DNA of 60,000 bases, taken from assembly GCF_029227915.1 (NCBI RefSeq), contig NC_079885.1:21465001-21525000 (forward strand), read 5' to 3'. Source of the stretch: Hydractinia symbiolongicarpus. Taxonomy: Eukaryota > Cnidaria > Hydrozoa > Anthoathecata > Hydractiniidae. Under the pieces are notes generated by a model. That model made no database searches, was not told where the DNA came from, and saw only the letters and a list, made by a program, of their open reading frames with translations. Positions 1-12,300 of this stretch are shown piece after piece (the stretch's first letter is position 1; each line of letters begins with the position of its first letter). A program made the position numbers and the translations under genes.

Positions 1-1283
1 TTCCTACTTTTTCAGGGTTAAAGGTTTTGCTGCTAGTTTTTGACCAATCAGAACGCGGTTAACTAATGTAAACAATGAATTTGGTGCCTAATTTATTTTG
101 TCGTGAAAATTATAAAGCGAATTCGCTGTTCAATTCGCATTGTGAAAATCCCCCTTTGGTGTGAGCAAGAAAATCGTTATTGAGAGAAAAACTTAAACCA
201 CATAATTGAAGTAAGGTCAAAAGTATTGGGGTTTTTTAATAAACTTTGTTCAGATTAAATTTTAAATGTTGTTATTTATGTCATTTGTTATAAATATTGT
301 TTTATGTGGCAATATTTATATGTTCTGTTCAGTGGCATTTTTGTGATTTTATAATTCAATTTTTATATATAAAAACTTCCTAAGATATTTTAAATCTTTT
401 TGTATTCGTCTTTCAGATAAATAAGTCAACAAATAACTAAAACAAAACAAGTAAAAATGAAAAAAATCTTTGATAATAACAGAATTTTCTTTTAGTAAGG
501 AATTTCATAATCCATCTTTAGCAGTGTAATGTTATGTTTTCGTATTTTAATTTACATTAAGTTATGTCCCACAAGTAGTTACAAAGTTTAATTAATGACG
601 TTACTCATAATTTTTCGTACCATTGTTTAAATTTCTGGTCGTCATTTTTAATGGAAATTGCTCTTTGTATTTTCCCCACACTAAAGCAATAAAAAATAAA
701 TATTAAATTTGTTTTTACTTTTACTTCTTGAAAATTTATTTTCAAGATTGCATGCGCACTGCATGCGCAGATTTATTGAGGCGTTCAATTCATCGCACAC
801 CTACCTAAAATCTTACGAAAAGGCTTGATACTAAGTAGAATGGGTTAAATTTGAATATTAAACTTTTTTGCTATAGCTAGCTAGACTATAAATTAAGTGT
901 GAAAGGACAAGGTTAAGATTTTTAGCTGGGTCAAAAGTCTAAACTTAAGAGTAAAATTACACAGTTGTTGCCTTATATTACACATATTTGAGAGCACCTG
1001 TAAAAATCCCATTGTTCATCAAGTTACCCCATATGGGTAATATGGAACATTTTATAAAAGAACATCAGAAACATTTTAATAAGGACTACTTTTGCATTAT
1101 CTAAAATTATCTAAGATAAACTGTTGTGATTTATAATATTTTAAAATTCTCATTGAAAATGTGTTTTAAAACCAATGTCCCACAGAGAACTTTTGTTCTT
1201 ACCCTATTGCCATAAAAGGTTCGCAACAACCTTTTTGCATGAAAATAAAAATACAGAAAGGATAAAAGTTTTTTTCAAAATAT

Positions 1284-2563
1284 TATCGTATTTTCCGGTA
1301 TATAACCTGCGGGTTATAAGTTGATTTTTACGACTTCCACCATTGGTGCGGGTTTTAATGTGGTGCGGGTTCTAATGTGGTGCGGGTTATGTGATAAGTT
1401 TTATATTTCCTGTCATTTGTTGTGAAATATAAAGTTTATACATCAAATGAAGAAAATAGTACCAACGGGATAAAATGCATACATTAATATAACTGCATGC
1501 GCGATCCTATATCTATGTAATCTTACTCCAACTACGTGATTTAATTTTTTTTCACATAGCAAAATTGCTTTAGCTTTCTATTGCCTGCCAATGCTAATAT
1601 TACGAGCTCTGTCTGAAACACATTTCTGGAGATCATTTTTCTTTTGTGTTAAATGTAATACTAATCTATTTATATCTTTGCAATCACATTGAGCACATGG
1701 AAATGATTGACTTCTAGTAATAGAGCAATATAGCAGGTATCATTTTCAGGTTTAATTGACATGTATTTCACAATCTAGTGCCCAGGACTTAATTATTAAT
1801 TCCTGTTAAAAATATTGAAAAATTATAAAGTATAGATGATATTGCCGCCATTCGTTTTATCATCCAGGCTGTAATTTCTGAGATATAAATGGATAACAAA
1901 ATTATATAAACATTAGAAAAGAACGTTCCGTACATTGCTGTTACAGAGAATCCGTGATAATTATTATGTTTATTTTTATGCCAAAAAAACTTAAATATAC
2001 ATAAAAAACAGAGATTTTACTTTAGGTTTATAACCTGATAGCGTGTTTTTTTATTTGTTTGTTTGTTTAATCACAGGAAGCAAGAGTTATTATAGGCTGA
2101 AACTAATATTTACAAATAAAAAAGAAACTAGCATTCTCCGATTCAGTACTGTCTGCATTAGCAGAATATCGACTTGTTTAAATTAATTTTAAATTCATTA
2201 TTATTTCGGCAATTAGAGACAAAGAAGTTAAGACTGAGAGAGTCTCGAGTTCAGACATTTGGTTCTCATGTTTGGGGTTCACGAGTTTAAACGTCCCCCG
2301 CTTGTCTCCAACATAGAAAAAAAAATGACACAGAATACGCGCACATGTTTATAAAATGATTAGGGTAAGTAAAAATACGCTGAAAATTTTCCTTAACATG
2401 ATGCGGGTTATACAAAGGTGCGGGTAAGTAAAACACATTGATTGAAATTTTATGCGCGTTATACGAAGGTCCAGGCTATCTGATAGCATCTAATTTATAA
2501 CTCCCTAAAAAAGCTGAACTGCGGATTATACGATGTGCGGTTTATGTACCGGAAAATACGATA
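1284..2563. mobile_element. Non-autonomous DNA transposon with TATCGTATTTTCCGGTA inverted ends, copy 1
   Basis: The left end TATCGTATTTTCCGGTATA is the reverse complement, with one mismatch, of the right end TGTACCGGAAAATACGATA at 2545-2563. Subterminal sequences near both ends repeat tgcgggttat and gtgcgggt motifs. The interior shares long similarity with the element at 9390-10449 (for example gatcctatatctatgtaatc against gatcctatatctacgcaatc). No transposase ORF is visible, so it is a non-autonomous element. I cannot assign the superfamily from the ends alone. Confidence 0.75.
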
Positions 2564-3307
2564 TAAATAAATTTCAAACCGATTAGTCCCTGCAGCCATT
2601 TTGGTGTTAGCAGTATGAAAAACTATGCTTTTTGGACAAGTAATATGTCCTTTAACTTCAGTAAATATTAAAATAATCACTTGAAACTTAATACTATATG
2701 CTTTAAGACCAGTTTGATTAAATGAAATACAAAAAAATTTTCACTACTATCATAGTTTCTGAGTTGCTGAATTTAGCCATTCTCGGAGACGCAGAAAAGC
2801 TCTTTTTGACAGCATATCAATTTTGACAAGCTACATGTGCAGAAAACATTAAAAGTGATTCTCATGATTAAAATAAGTCACACAGATAAAATGTGTCCTA
2901 GATTTAGGACCAAATACCTTATCCAGCCCAGAGAAAGTGGGAATGTGCTTCTAAAGTACAATGCTAAATATTCAATCTAAAATTTATGCCGTATATATAC
3001 AAAGTTGTTGGAAAGTTATTTTTGTGTCCACCTGGATCTGCAACACGGTTACTTCGAATAATCGCTCAACTTGGTGCCACTAACAATTAATTTTTAAGTA
3101 TTCTTAGGAACCCATTCTGCAAAATGAAAATTGCTAAACAATACCTATTTGCTATGTAGAAGCAACTACAGGCTTCATCATAAGTCCTGTAAATGTTAGT
3201 TTATGAAAAAATATATTACACCTTTAATGCTGTATTGCTGTAAGAGCTCCAGGTGTGACACAGTTTACCCTGTTCAGGTCTTCTCACTTAATTATTTAGT
3301 AACAATG

Positions 3308-3540
3308 TTCTAAAATGACGAGAAAATGACCTGCGAAGCTTAAAAATCTCTATTTTTCCTTCTAAAATGACAGGAAAATAACCCTGTGAAGATTAAAAAT
3401 TGCCAAATTTCCTTTTAAAATGCCGAGAAAATAACTAAAAAGCTTAAGAATCGCCATATTTTATTCTAAAATGAAGAAAAAAATAACCTTAAAAAGCTTA
3501 AAGATTGTATTTTATTCTAAAGTCGTATTTCATTCTAAAA
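3308..3540. repeat. Minisatellite, about 58-62-bp unit, four copies
   Basis: A repeated sequence beginning ttctaaaatgacgagaaaat and continuing with aagcttaaaaat appears four times with substitutions and small length changes. It continues weakly to about 3610. No coding content. Confidence 0.6.
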
Positions 3541-3954
3541 TAACAAAGACACGGATATACTAAAGTCGCACATTGGTGCATTATGTTCTTAAATGACGAA
3601 AATCCTCCCTGCCTTATTTTGTTAAAAAGTTAAGAAAATAAGTCGCCTTATTTGGTTGTAAAATAGCTGTAAGAACCATAGAAGTTATAATTTTGTTCTA
3701 AAAACTGCAGCACGCTCGTGTAAATGGTAAACATCTATGTATTGTGTAAAATTAGAAAACGGGATATTACAAAGCTAAAAAATAACACTGTAATGTAAAA
3801 AAAACATATTGAAATTATTTGAAATTATTCTTTGTATTTATACAAATTCTGTATTTTTAAAAATACGCCTATTTTAAAAAAATACGAAATTCTTATTTCG
3901 AATTTTCAAAAATACACTTTTTAAATAAAAGTGGTCGATTTTCTTAGAGAGCAT

Positions 3955-4490
3955 CCCAATTGTTAAATCAGGATCGTAGACATCTAAAAGGTCACCATAG
4001 TTTGCTTGAAAATTATCAAAATGGGATGGAAAACAGTCAAAATGTCACTATAGTTGGGTTGAAAACTATCAAAACAGGATTGTAGACAGCCAAAATGTTG
4101 CCATAGTTTACTTAAAACTTTCCAATTATGATCGTACACTGCTAAAACGTCACCATAGTTTGCTGGAAAAATATTTAAACGGGACTAAGACAGATAAAAG
4201 TTTTCATAGTTCGCTTAAAACTATTGAGATGGGAGTGCAGAGGGCTAGAAAGTCACCATAGTTTATTTGAAAATTATCAAAACAGGATTGTAGTCGGTTT
4301 AAGTGTTATCATAGTTTGCTTAAAAACTATTAAATCAGGATCGTAGACGTATAAAAAGTCACCATAGTTTGCTTGAAAATTATTAAATTTGGATCGCAGA
4401 CGGCTAAAACGTCAATGGTTTGCTTAAAAATTATCAAAATAGGATTATAGGTGGCTAAAAAGTCACTGTAGTTGACTTGAAAATGATAGA
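3955..4490. repeat. Minisatellite, about 53-bp unit, roughly ten copies
   Basis: The unit contains gtcaccatagtttgcttgaa, then aattatcaaaa, then a ggatcgtagac stretch. About ten diverged copies run from 3955 to 4490. The core accatag also appears in the 31-bp minisatellite at 19529-19680. Confidence 0.75.
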
Positions 4491-5121
4491 AACAGGACCA
4501 TATCATGTTTTTTAAAATGATTGTGTTTTCTCCTTTTGTTGATAAATGCCCTGGATTTACAACAGGTCATTTTTCTAGTTTAAAATACTTTTATGTGCAA
4601 AGACAAGATTATACTGTGAAAGTTATTCTTAAAGCCTTCTTTTCAAAAAATGTTTACAAATTTAAAACTTATTTGACAGTAGTTTCCTTTCACAATTTTT
4701 TTGTTCAGGCATATAGTAAATTGCTACTGAGAATTTTATTTTCAATAAAGCTTAACAATGAGCGTCAAAACTATGAGAAAAAAATTACTGCATTGTTTTG
4801 TTGGAAGGTTAAACTCTGCTACTTCATTTATTGCACTTCTTACATGATTTATGTATGTGATAAAGCAAAGAAACGTGATGGCATACCTCAAAATAGAAGC
4901 CTGATTTGTTATAACTGTATTAAAAGACACTCTAAAATTAGAAGATACAGTCAAACCTGCTTTTCCAGTCACCTCTATAAGACAACCACCTTTTAACTGC
5001 AGCCACAATTAATTCCCCGTGAAATTTTAATACAAATGCTTCAGTTTCACTAATTATGCAGAATTATGACATCGTCTACTGAATGCTGAGGTAGTATTTT
5101 AATTTTAACAAAATTTTAAAA

Positions 5122-5440
5122 TACTAGTTGTTAAGCCTGTGGAAAAATCACTTTGGTAGAAGAACCATTGTAATTATCTATCCTTTGAATTTTGATGACG
5201 TCGTCAATGACCCGTCTATGCGCACAGTTCTCTTAACCATTACTTCCATTGTGTAGACCTTGACTTGCTGATCAAAATAATGTGTTACATTATGTGTTTT
5301 TGACAAACAATTGAATGGAGTGTTTTTGACGAACAATTGAATGGAGTGTTTTTGATGACAAAATCTATTTCAGAATGGGTGTGTTGACCCCGATTTAGTA
5401 AATTGCTCTCATTTTAGTCCCATATGGTCCCTAGTTAACC
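5122..5440 (+). repeat. Dispersed repeat, degenerate copy
   Basis: It starts actagttgttaagcctgtgg then aaaaatcac, a diverged form of the head of the hairpin repeat at 57754. It continues with gaattttgat-aatgacccgtc, which recurs at 25145-25385. It contains a 33-bp tandem duplication (gtgtttttgacgaacaattg and following) at about 5289-5352. Confidence 0.55.
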
Positions 5441-6336
5441 ATGTCACATCAGTTATTTCCGTCTGTTTTCAATTTATTTGGCCTCAAAGTTATAAGTGCA
5501 CTGGAATGAATTCACTAACTTTAAGTAATACCATTATCGCTGTCAAGCTTTGTAATAAGGTTATGTTTAAATAACTGAAAAGCAAATCAGAATAAAATGT
5601 TTGAAGTATAGTCTGTCTGTGAAATTAAATCCATGCCGAAAAATTAAAATATGAATTGTCCACATATCTAAATCAATGCAAATTATAACGATTGTGACCA
5701 TCATAACTCTTCAGAACCAGAGTATGAACTGAATATTAAAGATGCCAACACCTTTAACAACTTTTTATGTTAAAAACTTCCACATGGTTTTATCTTTTAG
5801 AAGAAGTTATGCTACTTTTGTTTGTTAGTTAAATTTTGTTCTATTTTTCACCACGTTCATTTTACATTTTAAATGTAAAATCTATACTTTGATAAAATGT
5901 TTATTTAGAATTAGTGGAAGTTTTTCAAAAAACAATCAAGATTTTTTTAACAATTTTTTTCTTTGAAAATGTTGGTCTTTGCTTGACTTAATGCTCCGAG
6001 AGTCCTAAAAAGAGTTTTGAATTCAAAATCTGTCGATAGTTGTACACAAAAAATCGTTAACTTCTTGTCAATATTTATTTCAAAATAATTATTGTAATAC
6101 ACCAAAATTTTCAATTTTCAATTTAAATTAGATCCCCCTAACTAAAGAAGACAATATAACATAAACTGCACTTCATAATTTACATTGAATGATACTTTTC
6201 TACCAATTTTAGAACAATAAAGTGGTGAGAATTCGCCTGTCTGATCATCAGCATGACATATCTTTACTACCAGCCCCTTAACTATATCACATTTTATCCC
6301 AATTAGGATATTTATCCATGCTGTGTGATATTTTAG

Positions 6337-6381
6337 ATTTTAAAGCGTGAACCACTACAAATATTGCAAGGTGAAGACCAG
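6337..6381 (+). CDS. KNL1: KNL1 exon with SILK-type PP1-docking motif
   Basis: This is a 15-codon exon between a ttttag acceptor and a gtatgt donor, read in phase 0. It encodes ILKREPLQILQGEDQ. Vertebrate KNL1 has SSILKPPRSPLQDL at the same place, so the ILK-x-x-PLQ-L register matches. The serine of SILK would come from the last codon of the preceding exon, which I could not locate. SILK together with RVSF recruits protein phosphatase 1 to the kinetochore. Confidence 0.8.
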
Positions 6382-9300
6382 GTATGTTTTTTAAATACCA
6401 TATAATGTTTGCAGTCATTCTCTTAATGTCACTAGAAAATCATTAACATATTTTTATTTATCAATATCTTGTTTAGGATGAAACTGGGTGAGTCATATTT
6501 TGGACCTGTTGGATGTGAAGGAATAATGGTGAACTAATGAATTAAAGCACTATGACATTTAATTTTTTGTTATGAAATAAATTTGAACTTTAACCCTTAT
6601 TCTTGCTAGCTTGGAATTGCTACAACGTTCTAAAACAGGCTGTTTATAGTCTTAAACTTTTGGCACTTTGTCAAAGTTTGGCACCCCTACCTTTAAAACT
6701 TGATTCATGATGTCAGAAACAATTGATGCGTTTGGCTCAATTGATAATTAAATGAAGTTTCGAGATTTCTGTTAATGCAGACAACACTATAGATAAAAAA
6801 TCACTCCAGAGGTGATTGGAAAGGACACATTTTAATATGGTTATTTAACATTGTTTGTTTCTGATAATTCGTTTTTAAAGGCTGTAAAGAAAATTTTACG
6901 TCACAAATTACCAAAATGTTAACTTATGGATCTGTAAATCTTTCATGACAGATTCTGTCGATGTGCCTATATAAGGCTTATGTGCAGTTTTTATGATTAT
7001 ATTTGATATTTGAAAAAAGGTTTAGGTCAATTTATAAAGCATGCGCATTGTTTTCTGAATTGTACTGACTGGAATTTGGAATACAAATAACAAATAAATA
7101 AATGCTATGTTTATAATAAAATGGGCTCACTGAACTCTGAACTCAATGTATTTAAATTGACGTAGCTGTAATATTTTTAATTTAGGGGCAAAAACGGCTG
7201 GTTTTAGGGTTTATCGAATATGTCCCTTGGCAGTTTAAGGATTAAGGAAAATTGCTTGTTGAAAGTTACTTCACAATTGGAATCACAATCGATAAATAAC
7301 TATTAATTAAATGTCGCTTTTGTGAAAATTAGTCCATGTTTTGTTTTAGTGAACAAAGGCCCAAAAGAAGGAAGTCAACGAAAAGGGTCAGCTTTTCAGA
7401 AATGAAAAGTATTAAGTGAGTTCTATTTATTTTTAAATATCAAGCTGATCTAAATTTCAAATTATTTTAGATGATTATAAATGTGGACAATGTAGTTTTC
7501 CTTGTTACAAATTGGGAGATAAGGAAGGATGGGGATGGGGCCAGAAGGAAGATAATGTTTAAGTTGATAGGACCTCTTTGCTTCACCCTTATTGATAAAA
7601 GTACAAATAGATGGGGCTATCCAATAATTTAACATTTTTTTATTTCTTTTGGATCTAACAGACTATTTTAGTTAACTGGGCATGGATAAACCTTACTTTG
7701 TACTGTCCAGATTGGCATCCACCTAAAATAAAAGTTAACTGACAAATAAGTTGTTTTGCCAACCTAGTGAAACACTAGCTTTGCAATTTGCACACTCAAT
7801 TTCATCACATGAGGTGAAAATCGCACTCGGAATAGCTTTTGCTACAAAACATGTAAATGTTGAGGAGCTAAGATCTCGGTTTTTACACACATAATTATCA
7901 GTTTCTTAATCATAGACACAGCAAAAAGAGTGCTACTATGGGTTAGCAAAAAGTAGCCCAAATATGTGGAGACGCCAGCATTGCTATTTCTGTCTGGAAC
8001 TAAGAAATTAAACATATTTGCCAAATAATTAGAATCTGTGTGCGTTTGTGGCGGTTTTTCCAAAAAATATAATCAACCTATGCAGCAAAATTGGAAGAAA
8101 TCTTCAATTTTACAGAATATACTTGACTTCTAATCGCAGGTCTTTTCTAACTAATTTTTAACATGGCTCATAAAAAAATGAAAATCAGGTTTTGATAACG
8201 AATGCTGCAGAATTGCAAACACTTTTTTGTGGAAACTTATGCGATTCTGCAAAATTTTATCTATTCCTGACTAGTTTTTATAAATTGTCTACAAAGACTA
8301 TGTTTTTATACATTGTCTACAAAGACTATGTTTTTATGGGGAAAACTATTACAATTCACAATTGACCTTACTTTTTAGGGGAATATTTTAAGTTTGACTA
8401 GAATCATAAATAGATAAAACTATTTTAAATCTGCTAATAAGAAAAATTTATTAAACTGTGTTCCATAAATACAAAACTAACCAGCTTTATTTAACAATGT
8501 TTTGAATGTTGTATCTGTAATTATAGGTCTGTAAAATACACAATATATTTTTGGCTAATACAACAGTCACAATTTTGCATTTGAGGCATCTTCACCTGAT
8601 GTTACCAAAGATTTAATGTCTGAAAGTAGTTAGGACCAGGGTGGTTTGAATTTTTTTTTAATTTCCTTGTATGCTTTGTGTAGTAAACAAGATCCACAAT
8701 TTCGCTTTGCAAAAATCTGTGGGTAAAGCAATTATATTGTCATTTCTAAAATTGCAGCTGCTTTAAATGTTTTAAATATTTCTGGTATTTGTAGATTGGT
8801 TCCACCTCGTCATTTAAATGAAGTGCGTAAGTTTAATTTATTTTTATTTCAAATTGAGGGTTGTTGACTATTAACAACAAAATCTTTTATCAGTCATGGT
8901 GGGTTACCATTATTTTCTTATTTCAGTGATGATACAGTGATTATATAGAACAACTGCGGATCAAAATGCAGCTACTTGTTGTCATTTATCTGTTTTAACA
9001 CTGACAGTTTTTATTTATACTCTGATCTGAATGGAGTAAGATGCTTTAGTCATGTTTTTCCAATGTTTTCCATATAGAAATATATGAAAGGAATATAGAA
9101 AATGATTAGAGGGGCTTCAACTTTAGCTTTTCCAACATTTTTACCCTGAAGACTAAAATACATTATTTTCATAGTCAAGGTCAAAATAAAAAGATTTGAT
9201 GTTCATAGCCTGTCAAGATTAACAAAAAAATCACCTAGGCATCTTTAAAATCTCTTTTTCTGTTTGCGTTATTGATAGCCTAATGTTTTTTTGTAGACCT

Positions 9301-12300
9301 TTCCTGTTCATAAATATAAAATCATAAATATGTTTATTCTGCATTATTTTTCGTGAGGGGAAAAAAACTAGTCAAAGAAACTTTTTCCATACCGTATTTT
9401 CTGGCATATAGAAAGTATAAGGAAGAAAGTAGGGAACACAAAAGAACAATATATAATGCTATATCTATATCGATCCTATATCTACGCAATCTTACTTCAA
9501 CTACATGATTTAATTTTTCTCACACAGTGAAATTGCTTTACATTTCTAATGCTTGCTAGTGCTAATTAAGAGCTCTCTCTAAAACACAATTCTGTAGATC
9601 ATTTTTTCTTTTGTGTTGAATGTAATTTTATTCTATTTATATCTTTGCAATCCTATTGGGCACATTAAAATGATTTGCTTCTGGTAATAGAGCAGTATAG
9701 CAGGTATCATTTTTAGGTTTCACTAACATGTATTTCACAACCAAGTCCCCAGCACTTCATTAATAATTCCTGGTAAAAATATTAAAAGATGTTAAAATTA
9801 AATGTATAAATGATAATTTTCTTTATTTAATCTTCGATACCTTCAAGCAACAAGTGACCATTGAAAATATGAAAAATAAATTAAAAATACAATTAATAAG
9901 ATACATGCAACTATCTCCTCCCCATTGCTACAATTTATTTTATCATGCACATTGTGATTGCTGAGATATAAGTGGATAACAAAATTTTATGAACATTGGA
10001 AAAGAAGGTTCCGTACATCGCTGTTACAGACAATCCGTGACGATACTTATTATGTTGTTTATTAGTATTTCGGCAGTCAGAGACAAGGAAGTTCAGACTA
10101 AAAGAGTCGCTAGTTCAGACACTCAGTACTCGTGTTTGGGGTTCTTGAGTTTAAACGTCCCCCACTTGTCTCCAGTTTAAAAAAAATGACACAGAACTAA
10201 AAAACAAACGAAAAAACCAACCACACGCGCATGTTTATAAAATGATTCGGGTAAGTAAAAATACTCCGAATTTCTTTTTAACACACAATGGGGGTTATAC
10301 AAAGGTGCGGGTAAGGAAAATTGCCAATTGAAATTTTATGCGGGTTATACGAAGGTGCAGGCTATCTGGTAGCATCTGGTTTGTAACTCCCTAAAAAAGC
10401 TCAGCTGCGGTTTATACGATGTGCGGTTTGTATACCGGAAAATACGGTAATATTCTGTACCAACCTGCAATTTAGCACAGAATTTAAGTGATCAATTATG
10501 ACAAATCTTTTGTATTTTAATTTCTTCTGCTAAAATATCTTCTGAAATTATAAAGTTTTGAATCTGTGGCCACCCTACAAAGTTTAAATAAATTGAAGTA
10601 TTTTGTTATATAAATAATATATATTTATGCTTTGTTTTTTCTTCTTTTTATATGACTGATGTAGCCGAGAATACAAGGTATGTTGGTTTACACATTAAAA
10701 TTTTATACCATTCGTTGTAAAGTTATTCCCATCTCTAATGAAAACTGATTGTAAAAAACAGATATGCATGTGTGTTAGTATTTTTTTATTTCTAAAAACA
10801 CATCAGAAGTTTTAAAAATCAATTAACATTTTTAAAACTGTTTCTAAACAGCTTTAGCCTGATGACAATAAATAAAATCCAAATATGTGATGCTCTTTAG
10901 GAAAATTGCTCACTTTTATTTTTGAAGTGCATCAAGTCGTATTTTTAAAACAATAGTCGTATTTCGTAAAATATGACATTTGTATGTTTAAACTACGTTT
11001 TTCAACATAAATATGCTAAGTTTTGGCCAAAAATCATCCTGATATATTCTTAGCTTATTCTTAGCAAACAAATTTTTTTCTTTGTATTTATCTTTTTCTT
11101 TTATGGTTTATTCTTGTTTATACTTCTGTTACAAACTTCTTTAAAGTTTGAACTAGAATTTTGCAAGGCAGTGAAAATAAAAAATTCAAGTTTAAACGAG
11201 CATGCGAACTTGTTATTTACGAAACTTCCTTATTTCCTATTTTAAAAAATTCAAATTAGAAGTGGTTGGCTTTCTTAGATAGCATCACATGTTATACATA
11301 CCGCTGGGAGTAGACTTCAAAATATGGATTTGATTTTGAATTTCTATTTGTATTTTGAATAATTTTTGAAAAGTCTCACTTTTGCTCTTTTGTTGCTCTA
11401 AATCTACCTGACTACCTGCAGTATGTTTTGGATCATATATTTTTTTAATGAACACAAGCTGAACTGCTGACTATGGAAAATGGAAACGTATACGTATGAC
11501 ACAAATATAACATTGTCTGCCCTTTGATATTTTTTTCAGTTAGATGTATTTGATCTTTTCTTTTCAGCAAAGATGACATTCAACACGATTCAGGTACATA
11601 TATCTTTAACTTGAAATGACTACTAATATATTTTCATATAAAGATATTCGATTTTTAAATATATATTTTTGAAAAGGCCAAGGAAAGTTGATCTTATTGT
11701 TAGCGTATCACTCTGAAAAATTTTTATTTTAAGATATATAATTATAAGTATCAGAGAAAACTTCACAGTACCAACACAAAATATTCTATAAAAATCCGAG
11801 TCCTTTCGTTGTGGGAGTTAGAAATTAAAATTAAAGATGACTAGTTGTAATGCTAGTTTTTATGTTCTGGGGAATAACAAGAGGAAAAAGGAAGATGTGC
11901 TAGGATTAGACGGAAAAGCACTCATGGGGTAGTAAAAAAGTGGGTGCGTGCAGACACGCTAACCAGATAATCAACCCTCTTTGGCCTAATATGTTGTAAA
12001 CACCCGCATAAATTACCAACATGCATAAAATTAAGATTATATAGAATGATTGTGAGTTGTTTTCAAAATGAAACTTCTCTTAGAGTGCAAATTAACTATT
12101 TTTATTACAACTCAAAATACAACTCCAAAGAACTAAAACTTGGTGACTTAATATTTTGAGCTGCCATGGTACTTGCCAACCATATTGCTAAATGTGGCCC
12201 TTACCTCCAGCATTTTCCTAAAAGTTAATATAAGTGGTAAAAGTCAATGGCCCAAAACATGTTCATTTGCAGGTGCATGTGCAGGCACACATGCAATATT

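Larger units (their letters stand above)
1..6336. other. Repeat-rich region upstream of the first recognised KNL1 exon
   Basis: No gene could be supported here. The region holds a 1.28-kb inverted-repeat transposon (1284-2563), two minisatellites (3308-3540 and 3955-4490) and a dispersed repeat (about 5122-5440). It must also contain, or lie downstream of, the KNL1 start-codon exon, which should end in phase 0 with a serine codon; no convincing candidate was found. The first 60 bases include a CCAAT box (44-48), but there is no other support for a promoter. The rest is plain A+T-rich sequence. Confidence 0.6.

Noticed and set aside
44-48. CCAAT box in gaccaatcagaa as the KNL1 promoter
   Set aside because: A single short motif at the window edge with no linked start exon; not enough to call a promoter.
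4505-4996. 163-codon plus-strand ORF upstream of KNL1
   Set aside because: Composition (Phe, Lys, Tyr, Ile) is that of translated A+T-rich DNA; no domain, no splice context, and part of it reads through a transposon-end-like segment (tacagtcaaacctgc).
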